Positions 35,664 to 45,580 of a DNA stretch of 64,000 bases are shown here, piece by piece (the stretch's first letter is position 1; the number at the start of each line of letters is the position of its first letter). This stretch comes from Meandrina meandrites (Eukaryota; Cnidaria; Anthozoa; Scleractinia; Meandrinidae). The DNA is taken from positions 20,409,755 to 20,473,754 of the forward strand of contig OY855903.1 in the NCBI GenBank assembly GCA_963693305.1, written 5' to 3'. The position numbers were made by a program, and so were the translations under genes. The notes below the pieces were generated by a model, which was not told where the DNA came from, searched no databases, and saw only the letters and a program-made list of their open reading frames with translations.

Positions 35664-36665
35664 ATATTTAATAATCACCTTTTTTTATTTGACACTTAAA
35701 TGTGTCAATGTATTTAGCATTACTGTGCTAATTGAGGATACTGTAAATATGAAAAAAATAAATATTGATAATCAAACAGAATTATTTTTAAAAAATCCCA
35801 ACTGGCAGGAGCCTAGCCAGTTGTCCATTTGCAAAGCGCAAGAGGTTGAACTCGGGAACACTGAAGACAATCCATCTAGTGACAGATCAGGATTGAACCC
35901 AAACTCTCTGGATTAGAAGTCCAGCGCCACTAGGCCACGGTCCCTTAACAAGTGAACAGCCTTTGACTTTTGTTATTATAGAAGAGCCCTAACTCTATCA
36001 CATGCTATTACGTAACCAGGCATTGACATTTCTCAATAGATAACCCAAAAGATATATGACAATCAAAAGCAAAACAGATATATATTCTTAAAACTTTCAA
36101 TTCGCCCAGGATAAAACCTGTAAAACTAGCAGAAATTAAGAAATAAGAATTTGTGGTAATAGTTATCCAGAATCCTCACATTCAACTTTTGACGTTCTGG
36201 ACATTGTGAGTATTTGTCGTAATAATTGCTGTTCGTGGTTAGTTATTAGTCGACCGCCATACGACTGAGATTCGTAACTGTTAATATTCGTATTAATTTA
36301 TGTAGGAATGTGTTTTCAACAAAACGTCAGATAAAACAGGCCTTCGTGTCTTCTGGAATGGCGTTCTTCGCATCTATAACTGCCATGGTTGCTGCAGGCG
36401 ATGGTATTTCACCTTCAATGGTGCTGAGTGCTCGGCTCCAGCGGCGATTGATGGTATAGTTTACATGGTACATGGAGATGGCGCCAAGAAAGATATGCAC
36501 CGCGTGCGACAAATCGAAGGAGTGTGCGAGGAAGTCCACAAGGGTATCGTGCGCGTTGGATTCTGGGTTGGAAACTGTGCTGGTTACGGATCTGCTGACG
36601 CACACACTGGTTGGAACTCAGTGTCCCGGATCTACGTGGAAGAAGTACCGCCCCCACAGGCTTAA
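34333..36665 (+). CDS. CTHRC1-like secreted collagen-repeat protein, copy D (285 aa, 3 exons)
   Basis: Coding exons are 34333-34452, 35159-35536 and 36306-36665, all phase 0. The signal peptide ends LCYA near residue 27. The collagen exon is five codons shorter than in B and E, and one helix Gly is replaced by Cys (TGC at 35354-35356, in the GPSCPKGPQ segment). The CTHRC1 domain is complete with conserved cysteines and the GWNSVSRI motif. Exon 1 sits behind an acceptor at 34313-34314. Intron 1 is nearly identical at its start to intron 1 of C. Intron 2 contains a (TAAA)n tract and a tRNA-like remnant. No stop or frameshift was found. Likely a secreted trimeric matrix protein; the Cys could allow an extra interchain disulfide or may weaken the helix (inference). 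Confidence 0.85.
35624..35666 (+). repeat. (TAAA)n microsatellite in intron 2 of gene D
   Basis: About ten perfect TAAA units. Confidence 0.95.
35879..35944 (-). tRNA. tRNA-Arg(UCU)-like pseudogene
   Basis: On the minus strand, an A-box-like GTGGCCTAGTGG, an anticodon arm CTGGA-CTTCTAA-TCCAG with anticodon UCU, and a B-box GGTTCAATCC are in the right order. The acceptor stem pairs only about 5 of 7 positions, the T stem is weak and the D loop is short, so it is probably a decayed tRNA gene or SINE head, not a working tRNA. Confidence 0.4.
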
Positions 36666-36872
36666 AAAGAGGATTCTGATTTTTTTTCTTTTACAAAGGA
36701 TAAGAATTTAATTAACTAAGAAACATTTTAGCTAACTGTTAACAGAGTAATCATGGAGGTGTCTCCGTTTTTTCATGATTTCTTTTAAAAATACCAAACC
36801 TGATTCTTGAACTATTCAGAGCATAAAGCGTTCAAATTTTTGATGGTAGCAATGTTGTACACGGGATCTGCA

Positions 36873-36878
36873 AATAAA
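36873..36878 (+). terminator. Poly(A) signal AATAAA of gene D
   Basis: About 210 bp after the stop of D, in the GCAAATAAAGAC context shared with gene B. Confidence 0.55.
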
Positions 36879-37309
36879 GACCCAAGCAGTTTGATGTGTG
36901 AGTTGTTACATTCATTTTCTTAAGTCCGAAGGTTATACTTTTGTTTCTCCATTCACTGACTTATTAAACAAATATTGGAACAAGTTCAATTTACATAAAA
37001 AGCGCAATTGTAAAAGTTAAATCTGTCATGATCTGATTCTCGAATCTATAACAAAATTACAAGGGTCATAGATTATCTAGTTAGGCCCATAAACGCCTTT
37101 GAAATTAAGTTGGTAGGGAAAGCTATAGTCGTTAGAGGTGCGAGTAATGAGCTCTCTTTTTTAAAGGAGTATCCCGAATGCAAGATTATGGCAAAAAGAA
37201 CGCGCGAACAATAAAGGGTAAAGGAGAATGGACGAAGGATAGAATGAACTTCTTTTTTATCGTTTAACACTATTCCTGTTTCGCCCGAAAGAAAAGAATT
37301 GCAGCGCAA
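36879..37309. other. Intergenic, nothing recognised
   Basis: A/T-rich sequence after gene D; no gene or repeat structure supported. Confidence 0.4.
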
Positions 37310-37740
37310 TTAACATGCAGATCAAAAGGTTGAGGCGAGGCTACACGAGAAGGAGAGCACTAGACAAATTGGGACGAGAGAGAAAGTAAACCAAGGGGGT
37401 GGGGTTAAGCCATAAGGGAGAGGAGTGGACAGCAAGAAATGAGTTAAGACAAAAAGGACGTAATTAAGCTAAGGGATTGGGCGAGGATTAAAGAGAAAGG
37501 AGAGGGCGAGGAGAATTGGGGCGGCAAAAAGTAAGAGAAGAGCATGGGGCGAAAGTAGAACGGAGAGGAGAGGGCGAAAGGAATTGGGGCGAGACAAAAA
37601 GTAAGCCAAGGGAATGTAGCAAGGAAGGGGAGTGGTGCTGGGCTAAAAGAGAGAGGGGTATGTGACGAGAATATGGATAAGACAGCAGCCAAGGCAGGAA
37701 AACGGCACGAAGCTAAAAGGTGGAGTAGGGAGCGTGGTGG
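37310..37740 (+). repeat. GA-rich degenerate repeat block (copy 2)
   Basis: Purine-rich DNA with GGGCGAGGAGAATTGGGGC and GGGGCGAGACAAAAAGTAAG phrases, related to 5430-5870. It supports a larger duplicated segment including the DNA left of the complete Polinton. Confidence 0.6.
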
Positions 37741-38549
37741 ATAGGAGTAAACAAATCATTTCCAGCATTACTTTTCCAAACGTTATTTTCGTCGTTCGCT
37801 TTCGCCGCTCGTAGATCGCCCATATAATTTACCCGCTCATACTTATGTCAAATCTAGCATGGAACAAGCTAGCTAACGGCAAATTACATCAAAATGAAAC
37901 TGATCTAAATTTTGATATCCCCAGTTCAAGATGGAATTTGTTGATTTATCTCAAAGAACGTTTGTGATACGAAATGAATAAATTAAACAACTTACAGTTA
38001 AATAATTGAAAACGATGATGATGACGGTTTTACAGCAAACAATTCTTGATCATTGTGTTGCTATCATGAATTTAAAAATAACGACGTTTGAAGATTAGAA
38101 AACACAGAAACGGCTGAATACTTCCTTTCATGGCATATAGAAATCTAGAAAACTCCCACGTGCGCGTTTGACAGAAATGTCAGAAATGAACTTTTTAAAA
38201 CAATGGACAAAAAGTAAACAACGAACTGGAAGGAACAAGAACGTTACGTCATGAAAAACTATTGTGAAAGAGAAATTTTCAAGCGATCAGTTTCTTCGAT
38301 TTTAATTGCAAACGGTTATTAGCACGTGTTATTAAGAAAGATTTCTTGATCGCTGCTGATCGATTGCGAGTAAATTTGAAAAGCGACAACAATCTGATAT
38401 GGTACTTCAATATGATATGGCGCGTGGCCTGCACTCGCTTTTTATCCAGTTAAATCGATTTCATATTACTATCGCTGAATGATAGATGAACAGTTTCCCA
38501 AAGTTTCACCGCCATCGCGCCAAAGCCTCAAAAGTTATAACCCAAAGTT
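37741..38549. other. Left flank of the complete Polinton
   Basis: No gene seen. About 38190-38460 is related to about 10250-10500. Confidence 0.4.
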
Positions 38550-38555
38550 TGCCAT
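38550..38555 (+). repeat. Left target-site duplication of the Polinton (TGCCAT)
   Basis: TGCCAT immediately precedes the AGTAGC terminus. The right partner is at 53885-53890. Confidence 0.7.
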
Positions 38556-38967
38556 AGTAGCATAGGAATGAGCATACTGGCTCATTTCATTAAATTTTAC
38601 CCGAGGCGACAACAAATTCCTCCTTAAATCCTCGACAAAACATACTCGCATCATCTCGTGATAAAATCCTCGATAAATTCTGTATGTTTTGAAAAGTGAA
38701 ATTTCAGCTTAAAGGAATCTTTCATGATTAATAAGTATGGAGAAACAATCAGTCAAAGAGTTGAAGGCCCTTGCCAAAGAGCGAGGTATCAAAGGTTATT
38801 ATAAAATGCGTAAAGCCGAGTTGATCGAGGCGTTAGAGGAGGAGAGTGAGATTTTTTACTCGGCGAATGATCAATCTATACCGGAGGTTAATATCCCGAT
38901 TCCCGCACCATCAAGAGTAACGCAGATGAGGAATCTTGCCTCTAATGTGGCAGCGCCCGTAAAGAGT
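38556..38967 (+). repeat. Left terminal inverted repeat (412 bp)
   Basis: Matches the reverse complement of 53474-53885 with very few differences (for example Val/Ala and CCC/CCT codons near its inner end). It contains a promoter-like CTTAAAGG at 38708-38715 and the first 77 codons of the polymerase gene, so the repeat is partly coding. Confidence 0.93.
38708..38715 (+). promoter_or_regulatory. TTTAAAG-like motif before polB
   Basis: CTTAAAGG 22-29 bp before the polB ATG, the TIR version of the motif found before most genes of the element. Its mirror copy serves the minus-strand gene at the other end. Confidence 0.4.
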
Positions 38968-41900
38968 GTAATAAACAGGTTTACAGGTTGGTTATTAAAT
39001 TATATCCCCGAACCTATCAAAAGCGCTGTGAATGAGAGAGTTGAGAACCTGAAGGAGAGAGTAAACAGTATTTTCAGGAGACAGGAAGATCACCAAGAAC
39101 CTATAGATGATCATCAATTACCTGAAGAGGATAATCTCACACCCAGAGAGTACAAGACAGCTATAAAGGGTTATTTTAAAACGTTCAGAGTTAACGGTAT
39201 AAACGGTATGGATGAGAAAACGTTTATGAATAACGTCAAACCGAGGGTTATAAATCTCATAAAGAGTAAGGGATCGATCAAAGTCAAGTTAATTCTCACC
39301 GTAAGGTTTACCAAAGAGAATCCCGCCACAGGCAACATCGACATTAATGTATACTCCTTCGCATCAAAAATGGAGATTGTGACAGAGTCAACCGATATCT
39401 CTGTTCTTTACGATCAGATGGTAGATGTAATCTTTGAATTGATACAGAATTTTCAAAACAGAGGTTCCGGTTGGCAATTCGACCGAGTCGAACACCTCGA
39501 CATAAACATTAACCCTTACAATCCTCTGTCTGCCTCTTCTTATATTGAGTTACCAAGTAGTTTATACATGAAAAAGGCGATCATCAACGTGAAGAATGAG
39601 AATGATAATGAGTGTTTTAAGTGGGCAGTAACCTCAGCAGTGTTTCCCAAGGAGAAAAATGCAGAGAGATTGAGTAAACAGATGAGAAAAGACTCAGAAA
39701 AGTTTGACTGGACAGGTATTGAGTTTCCTGTATCACTTAAACAGATAGATAAGTTTGAGAATCAGAACAATTATGCAATAAATGTATTTGGTTATGAAAG
39801 GGTCGTTTACCCTCTGAGAATAAGTAAAAAGAATGAGAACTCTTGTGAACAGGTGATAAACCTTCTCCTCATCGCTGACGAAGAGACCAATCACTACTGC
39901 TGGATCAAAAACATGTCAAGACTTTTATCTTCTGATGTTAGTAAGCACCACGGTAAGAGACATTTCTGCTACAGATGCTTAAACTCGTTTCATTCAGAGA
40001 AATCACTGGATAAGCATAAAGAGTACTGTCAGAATAACGAGGCTGTCAAGATTGAGATGCCGATCAGAGTAGACGATGAAGGAAATACTTTTCCCGTCTA
40101 TATAAAATTCAATCATTTTCATAAGAAGATGAGAGTTCCCTTCGTTGTTTATGCTGATTTTGAATGCTTCACAGAGAAGATAGACACATGTCAACCAGAT
40201 GATGGTAAAAGCTTCACCAATCAGTACCAAAAGCATAGACCCTCAGGTTTCAGTTATCTCATCAAATGCTTTGATGATAACATTTTAGCACCTCACCTTA
40301 GACATTACACAGCTAAATCTCCTGATGATAACATCCCTAGGTTATTTATCGAGTCTTTGGAGAAGGATATCAAGGAGATCTATAACAAGTTTAAAAAACC
40401 AAAGAAGATGGTGATGACGCGGGAGGATAAGATCAACTATAAAAAGGCAACTCACTGTCACATCTGTGAGGAAGAGATAGATAAAGATAAAGATAAAAAG
40501 GTTCGCGACCATTGTCACCTCACCGGTAAGTTTAGAGGAGCAGCTCATAACAAATGTAATTTAAAGTTTAAAATACCCAAATTCTATCCTGTCTTATTTC
40601 ACAATCTCTCAGGTTACGACAGTCATCTCTTCATTAAAAACCTCGGTAAATCAGAGGGAAAGATAGACTGCATACCCTGTAATGAGGAGAAGTACATCTC
40701 ATTTACCAAAGAGATAATTGTCGATAAATTCATAAATGAGGAGAAAAAAGAGGTAGAGGTAAAGCGTAAAATAAGATTCATCGACTCTTTTAAATTCATG
40801 GCAGCAAGCCTCGACAGTTTGGTAAAGAATCTTCCGAAAGAGTCTTTTAAAAATCTTACAGAATTTTATGAAGGTGATGAGTTAAATCTTTTATTAAGAA
40901 AGGGTGTATTTCCCTATGATTGGTTCGACTCTTTTGACAGACTGTCTTCAACATCACTTCCTACCAAAGAGGCATTTCACTCAATATTGAATGATAGCGG
41001 AATATCAGAAGAGGATTACATTCATGCACAGAATGTCTGGAAAACCTTTAAAATGAAGACCATGAGAGATTATCATGACCTCTATCTCAAGAGTGATGTT
41101 CTTCTGCTCTCTGACGTCTTTGAAAACTTTAGGGATGTTTGCCTTGATAATTACCGTCTCGACCCGATATTCTATTACACAGCGCCAGGTCTTGCATGGG
41201 ATGCGTGTTTAAAAATCAACAAGGTCGAACTTGAGTTATTGAGTGATTACGACATGTTAATGATGGTTGAGAAAGGAATTCGAGGCGGTGTCTCTATGAT
41301 CTCGACGAGATACGGAAAGGCAAACAATCCTTACATGAAAGATTACGATCCCGATCAACCGACTAAGTTTATCTCTTATCTCGATGCAAATAATCTCTAC
41401 GGTTGGGCAATGTGTAAACCTCTGCCGACTAAAGGTTTTAGATGGATGGAAAAAGAGGAGTTGAAGAATTGGAAGAGTATGCCATGCATACTTGAGGTAG
41501 ACCTTACCTATCCTGAAAAACTTCACGACCTGCATAACGACTATCCGTTAGCACCTGAGAGAGTCACCGTGAATAAGGTGGAGAAATTAATTCCTAATCT
41601 AAACGATAAAAAGAATTACGTTATTCATCATGAAACTCTTAAACTCTATCTATCTCTCGGTCTTAAACTAACCAAGATTCACAGAGGGATCACATTCGAA
41701 GAGTCAGCGTGGCTAAAACCCTATATCGATCTTAACACGAATCTCAGGGCGAAGGCACAGAACGATTTTGAGAAAGACTTTTTCAAGTTGATGAATAACT
41801 CCGTATTCGGTAAGACTATGGAGAACATCAGAAACAGAGTCGACATAAGATTGGTCACTCGAGAGAGTCAGGCGAAGAAGCTGACATGTAGACCGAACTA

Positions 41901-42603
41901 TCAACATCACACAATCTTCTCAAAGAATCTTGCGGCCGTTCATATGAAGAAGGTTAGTCTAAAATTCAATAAACCCGTCTACCTCGGTATGTCAATCCTC
42001 GACCTGAGTAAGACCTTGATGTATGATTTTCATTATAATTACATCAAACCAAAGTACGGAGAGAATGCTAAATTACTCTTCACTGACACGGACAGCCTCG
42101 CCTACGAGATACAGACAGAAGACTTTTACAGAGATATCTCTTCCGATGTGAAATCAAAGTTTGATACGAGTAATTACCCGAAGGATCATCCAAGCGGCAT
42201 ACTCACCGGTGTAAACAAGAAGGTCATCGGCATGTTCAAAGACGAGGCTGCAGGGAAGCAGATCGCAGAGTTTGTAGGATTGAGGGCCAAACTCTACTCA
42301 TACAGAGTAGAGGAGTCTTACGAAGAGAAGAAGTGTAAGGGAGTGAAGAAGGCGGTGATAAAGAAGACCATCACCTTCAACGATTACAAAGACTGTTTGT
42401 TTAATAATAAACCCGCTATGAGAAAGATGAATGTTATCAGAAGTCATCTACACACCATCTTTACCGAGACGGTTAACAAGATTGCTCTCTCTCCTTTTGA
42501 TGATAAGAGATTAATACGGGAGGATAACATTCACACCTTCGCCTACGGTTATAAGGGAGATAATTATAAAGGAGGCAACTCAGTGTCAAACGGCACGACT
42601 TGA
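38737..42603 (+). CDS. polB: Protein-primed family B DNA polymerase with N-terminal SAP domain (1288 aa)
   Basis: Replicates the element, by homology using a terminal protein as primer. Residues 2-35 form a SAP-like DNA-binding helix pair (VKELKALAKERGIKGYYKM). A C2H2 zinc finger lies at about 410-431. Exonuclease blocks are YADFE (Asp474, Glu476), NLSGYDSH (Asp628) and Y-x3-D (783-787). A treble-clef-like CHIC...HCHLTGKFRGAAHNKC segment sits at about 573-605. Polymerase motifs are A LDANNLYG (Asp883), B NNSVFGKT (about 1020) and C TDTDS (Asp1117, Asp1119). All catalytic residues are present. The start codon lies in the TIR and the end overlaps the integrase 3' end by 40 bp. The first 77 residues are shared with the 190-aa protein at the other end. 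The length is normal for Polinton PolB. Confidence 0.95.
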   Translation: MEKQSVKELKALAKERGIKGYYKMRKAELIEALEEESEIFYSANDQSIPEVNIPIPAPSRVTQMRNLASNVAAPVKSVINRFTGWLLNYIPEPIKSAVNERVENLKERVNSIFRRQEDHQEPIDDHQLPEEDNLTPREYKTAIKGYFKTFRVNGINGMDEKTFMNNVKPRVINLIKSKGSIKVKLILTVRFTKENPATGNIDINVYSFASKMEIVTESTDISVLYDQMVDVIFELIQNFQNRGSGWQFDRVEHLDININPYNPLSASSYIELPSSLYMKKAIINVKNENDNECFKWAVTSAVFPKEKNAERLSKQMRKDSEKFDWTGIEFPVSLKQIDKFENQNNYAINVFGYERVVYPLRISKKNENSCEQVINLLLIADEETNHYCWIKNMSRLLSSDVSKHHGKRHFCYRCLNSFHSEKSLDKHKEYCQNNEAVKIEMPIRVDDEGNTFPVYIKFNHFHKKMRVPFVVYADFECFTEKIDTCQPDDGKSFTNQYQKHRPSGFSYLIKCFDDNILAPHLRHYTAKSPDDNIPRLFIESLEKDIKEIYNKFKKPKKMVMTREDKINYKKATHCHICEEEIDKDKDKKVRDHCHLTGKFRGAAHNKCNLKFKIPKFYPVLFHNLSGYDSHLFIKNLGKSEGKIDCIPCNEEKYISFTKEIIVDKFINEEKKEVEVKRKIRFIDSFKFMAASLDSLVKNLPKESFKNLTEFYEGDELNLLLRKGVFPYDWFDSFDRLSSTSLPTKEAFHSILNDSGISEEDYIHAQNVWKTFKMKTMRDYHDLYLKSDVLLLSDVFENFRDVCLDNYRLDPIFYYTAPGLAWDACLKINKVELELLSDYDMLMMVEKGIRGGVSMISTRYGKANNPYMKDYDPDQPTKFISYLDANNLYGWAMCKPLPTKGFRWMEKEELKNWKSMPCILEVDLTYPEKLHDLHNDYPLAPERVTVNKVEKLIPNLNDKKNYVIHHETLKLYLSLGLKLTKIHRGITFEESAWLKPYIDLNTNLRAKAQNDFEKDFFKLMNNSVFGKTMENIRNRVDIRLVTRESQAKKLTCRPNYQHHTIFSKNLAAVHMKKVSLKFNKPVYLGMSILDLSKTLMYDFHYNYIKPKYGENAKLLFTDTDSLAYEIQTEDFYRDISSDVKSKFDTSNYPKDHPSGILTGVNKKVIGMFKDEAAGKQIAEFVGLRAKLYSYRVEESYEEKKCKGVKKAVIKKTITFNDYKDCLFNNKPAMRKMNVIRSHLHTIFTETVNKIALSPFDDKRLIREDNIHTFAYGYKGDNYKGGNSVSNGTT

Positions 42604-43556
42604 AGCTCTTCCCTGACAAACGATCTCTTCGGACCGTCGAGAAGATAATATAAAACAGGCTGTTCTACAGAGATCACCACACGATTTATATTATAAACCT
42701 CGACACTCCAGATCGGATCAGTCGCTCTTCTTCTCTCTCCTCCCTCATCCTCTCCGGGAGAGAGAAGATACCTTACCTGAACACCCGAGGGTAATCTCTT
42801 CTCTTTTAATCCGACAGGTCTTTTGTAATTTACTTCTCGAATATTTACCTCTTTTAAACCGAGGGCTTTATCGGGTTCTTTACCTGTGATTTTGATTACC
42901 GAAGAGTTTAACGCCTTCATGACCGCTGGCAACCTCTTCACCCAGACTCTCGATCTCTCGTCACTTATCATCTCCTGTGCATACTGATGAGAGAATAATC
43001 TCTCTCCCAAAGTCCTGTTCGCTCTCTCAACGAATGCCTGAGCTCGATGGTTACCCGCTTCGCTTCTCTGTATCTTCACGTTATGACTATCCATCAACTT
43101 TGTTAAATGACCCATAAACTCTTTACCGGGATCAACGATCAGTGTCTTTGGCCACTTAAGTTTTCTTTTATAGATAGTCTCAAAGGCCTTCGCTACCTCT
43201 TGACTCTCTTTCGATGTTAACGCCTCAGCATCTTTATATCTAGTTGCAACATCGATCACAACCAAAGCGTATCTATAAGTCTTTCTTCCTACCTTATCGT
43301 GAGGAAGAAAGAGAAGATCCGCTTGGTGAATCTCATTCGGTCTACTCACACTCCAATGAGGTCTCGGTAAATACTTCGGTGGAGGAAGATAGATCTGCCA
43401 AAGTGCCTGTCTCTCTAACCAATCTCTCGCATCACTCTCACTAACTTTAGCTGCGGAAGCCAACTTCGATACAGCGGAGTACCCTTTCCAATAACCCTCA
43501 GTACTGTAGTATATTTTTCTCATAAGGTTGTTAACGTTAGTTTTCTCGTTAACCAT
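42564..43556 (-). CDS. int: Retroviral-type (rve) integrase (330 aa)
   Basis: Inserts the element into host DNA by DDE strand transfer. The core shows HQADLLFLP (Asp80), LIVDPGKEF (Asp142) and AFVERANRTL (Glu177), giving 34 residues between the second Asp and Glu. A basic C-terminal region with KEKRLPSGVQVRYLL may be the chromodomain-like or SH3-like tail, which I cannot confirm. It is the only plus-end minus-strand gene besides the 190-aa gene. It converges on polB with a 40-bp overlap and diverges from the capsid gene with 27 bp between start codons. Identical in translation to the copy at 25668-26660. Confidence 0.95.
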   Translation of the reverse strand: MVNEKTNVNNLMRKIYYSTEGYWKGYSAVSKLASAAKVSESDARDWLERQALWQIYLPPPKYLPRPHWSVSRPNEIHQADLLFLPHDKVGRKTYRYALVVIDVATRYKDAEALTSKESQEVAKAFETIYKRKLKWPKTLIVDPGKEFMGHLTKLMDSHNVKIQRSEAGNHRAQAFVERANRTLGERLFSHQYAQEMISDERSRVWVKRLPAVMKALNSSVIKITGKEPDKALGLKEVNIREVNYKRPVGLKEKRLPSGVQVRYLLSPGEDEGGERRRATDPIWSVEVYNINRVVISVEQPVLYYLLDGPKRSFVREELQVVPFDTELPPL

Positions 43557-43583
43557 TTAAAAATAACATCTCTCTCTTTTAAA
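43557..43583. promoter_or_regulatory. 27-bp divergent promoter region, integrase/capsid
   Basis: The whole space between the two start codons is 27 bp and contains TTTAAAAA at 43556-43563 and a CTTTTAAA at the capsid side. A motif of this kind would have to serve both directions, or each promoter must extend into the opposite gene. Confidence 0.45.
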
Positions 43584-44831
43584 ATGTCGTCGTACTCTGT
43601 ACCTGAGAATATCAATCCAAACCGAGTACCGAGAGAACCGCTTGGACTTAAGGCAGAGTCATCTCTCAACAGAATAACATTCGATCGTTCATCCCATATT
43701 CCCGAAAGTACCATCCGAGTGGTCATACCTAAATTGGCAGATGATGTGGTGATTGTTCCAGGAAGTATTAAACTCATATTCGATCTGATAGTCAGCGGTC
43801 ATACCAACAACACCGTCGTAAATAATATCGGTCGAAACCTTGTTAAAAAACTCAAGGTTCTATTCGGAGGTGAGACACTACAGGATACAAATAGATATGA
43901 TCTCTTTCAAACCTACCATGACCTCTTTCTTGAGACTGAAGACAGAGAGGACAGACTAAGACAGGGAATCTCATCAGTTAATATGAGAAAACTCAGAACG
44001 GAAGCAGGGGATAAAGACACATCTGACGGGAAGGATGTAGCCCTCTCCAAAATTCATGGCAAAAGGTATGAAATTCCTCTCGACCATCCCGTTATCTGTG
44101 ATAACGGGTCACTGTATCCAAGTGCGCTTACTCATGATCTGACCTTTGAGATAACTCTACCTGAGGTGAATGACATTGTAAATCATGATAAAGCGGAAGA
44201 GAAGAAGACACCTCCGAATTATAAACTTGAAAACATTGAGTTAGAGTACCACTGCATCAAAAGTGATCAATTGGCTCTTGAGGCGATGGCAACTTACCAA
44301 ACGGGTAAAGGATTTTACTATGAGAACGTTCATCTTCTCAAAAGTTTTACTATCTCAAAACCGAATGACAGTATAATTAACGAGAAAGTCGATACATCGA
44401 GGAGGTCGATGACGGGTATACTCTTACTTTTCGAAGAGAGTTATGACACCGGTAAACGAGACTCTGAGAAGTTTTTAAATCCCGACATCAGATCGGTCAA
44501 CATCAATATCAACGGTATGCCGAATCAACTCTACTCAAAAGGAATGATTCATTCTGACTTCTGGGAAGCGATTAAGAGACGAATGGGTTCGAAGGGATCA
44601 GTAAAAGAGAAGGATTTTTACGCAGGTGATAAGTTCGGTCTTTGGATTGATTTGAGAACCTTTTTTGATAACAGTATTCATGGAGGAGGTCTGTCCAACA
44701 CAAAAGACGGTGTGAAACTGGAGATCAAGAGGAAGGTCGGAGGATCAGGAAACATCACCTGTCATATGTTTTTGGTTGCTGACGCGGTGATGGAGATCAT
44801 GAGCAAAGATTTAAAGTCAATCAAGTACTGA
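43584..44831 (+). CDS. Probable major capsid protein, double jelly-roll type (415 aa)
   Basis: By position (before the packaging ATPase), size and sequence character this is the likely hexon-like capsid protein. Seen in the sequence: β-rich segments with IRVVIPKLADDVVIVPGSI near 45-63, NIGRNLVKKLKVLFGG at about 81-96, an IPLDHPVICDNGSLYPSAL segment near 166-184, and a LENIELEYHC strand. This pattern recalls capsid-like proteins in cnidarian Polintons. Double jelly-roll capsid proteins build icosahedral shells in adenoviruses and Polinton-like viruses. No structural prediction was run, so the fold is inferred. Alternative: a penton-type minor capsid protein. The second copy is at 26688-27935. 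Confidence 0.72.
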   Translation: MSSYSVPENINPNRVPREPLGLKAESSLNRITFDRSSHIPESTIRVVIPKLADDVVIVPGSIKLIFDLIVSGHTNNTVVNNIGRNLVKKLKVLFGGETLQDTNRYDLFQTYHDLFLETEDREDRLRQGISSVNMRKLRTEAGDKDTSDGKDVALSKIHGKRYEIPLDHPVICDNGSLYPSALTHDLTFEITLPEVNDIVNHDKAEEKKTPPNYKLENIELEYHCIKSDQLALEAMATYQTGKGFYYENVHLLKSFTISKPNDSIINEKVDTSRRSMTGILLLFEESYDTGKRDSEKFLNPDIRSVNININGMPNQLYSKGMIHSDFWEAIKRRMGSKGSVKEKDFYAGDKFGLWIDLRTFFDNSIHGGGLSNTKDGVKLEIKRKVGGSGNITCHMFLVADAVMEIMSKDLKSIKY

Positions 44832-44846
44832 GGGCTCTCGCATGTA

Positions 44847-44878
44847 AAATATATTTTTACTAAACTAAAAATATATTT
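44847..44878 (+). terminator. A/T hairpin between capsid and ATPase genes
   Basis: A perfect 13-bp stem (44847-44859 with 44866-44878) around a 6-nt loop, 16 bp after the capsid stop. It may end the capsid transcript or form part of the next promoter. The fragment copy has the same hairpin at 27951-27982. Confidence 0.4.
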
Positions 44879-44905
44879 ATATAAAAGACTAAAATATAAT
44901 GATAA

Positions 44906-45526
44906 ATGAAAGAGTTACGAGATAAGATTCCCTTTCACATGATAATCACAGGACCGACAAACTGTGGAAAAACAATGTACCTAATAGAACAACTTCGAGG
45001 ACCCTTCCGAAAAGTCTTTGAGTTCATTGTTCTGATCTGCCCGACATATGCAAAGAACAGGACCTACCACGGGTTCGCCCAGGATGACAAACGATTCTTA
45101 GTTCTCTCTCCGGATGCATCAAACTCAGATGAGATTAACGACCTTCTTACAGACGTGTCACTTATCTTCTCCGGGACGAATACACTGTTAATTCTTGATG
45201 ACTGCGCAGTCTCCAAAGACCTTAAGCAACGCTCCAATAAATTCATCGATCTCGCTTTCTCCGGGAGACACGATGGATTGAGTGTATGGGTGTTGACACA
45301 ACAGTTGACCTCGATCGCGAAACCCTTTCGAGAGAACGTCGCCTGCGTGGTAACTTTTCACAATCCCTCTCAGGTCGGCATGAAGACCCTGTTTGAGGAT
45401 TACGGGGGAGATTTAGACATGGAGACGAAGAGACTCTTCAACAGAATGTTAAAGGAGGAGAGATACTCTAGACTCTGTCTCTGTCTCAGATATCCTTTTG
45501 AGTGTTATCTTGAGATACCGGTTTAA
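44906..45526 (+). CDS. Packaging ATPase, FtsK/HerA (A32-like) type (206 aa)
   Basis: Likely drives genome entry into the preformed capsid. Walker A is GPTNCGKT at residues 16-23, Walker B LLILDD at 94-99, and a VWVLTQQ segment near 127-133 fits the conserved Gln-containing motif of this family. The length is usual for Polinton and virophage packaging ATPases. The ATG follows an A/T-rich spacer with TATATTTATATAAAAG. It is intact, and identical in translation to 28010-28630. Confidence 0.9.
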   Translation: MKELRDKIPFHMIITGPTNCGKTMYLIEQLRGPFRKVFEFIVLICPTYAKNRTYHGFAQDDKRFLVLSPDASNSDEINDLLTDVSLIFSGTNTLLILDDCAVSKDLKQRSNKFIDLAFSGRHDGLSVWVLTQQLTSIAKPFRENVACVVTFHNPSQVGMKTLFEDYGGDLDMETKRLFNRMLKEERYSRLCLCLRYPFECYLEIPV

Positions 45527-45545
45527 AAGAAGTGTGAGATTAAGA

Positions 45546-45554
45546 ATTTAAAGG
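45546..45554 (+). promoter_or_regulatory. TTTAAAG motif before the 166-aa gene
   Basis: ATTTAAAGG, 27 bp before the ATG at 45581. Confidence 0.4.
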
Positions 45555-45580
45555 TATCATAAATCATATTAACCTTCGGT

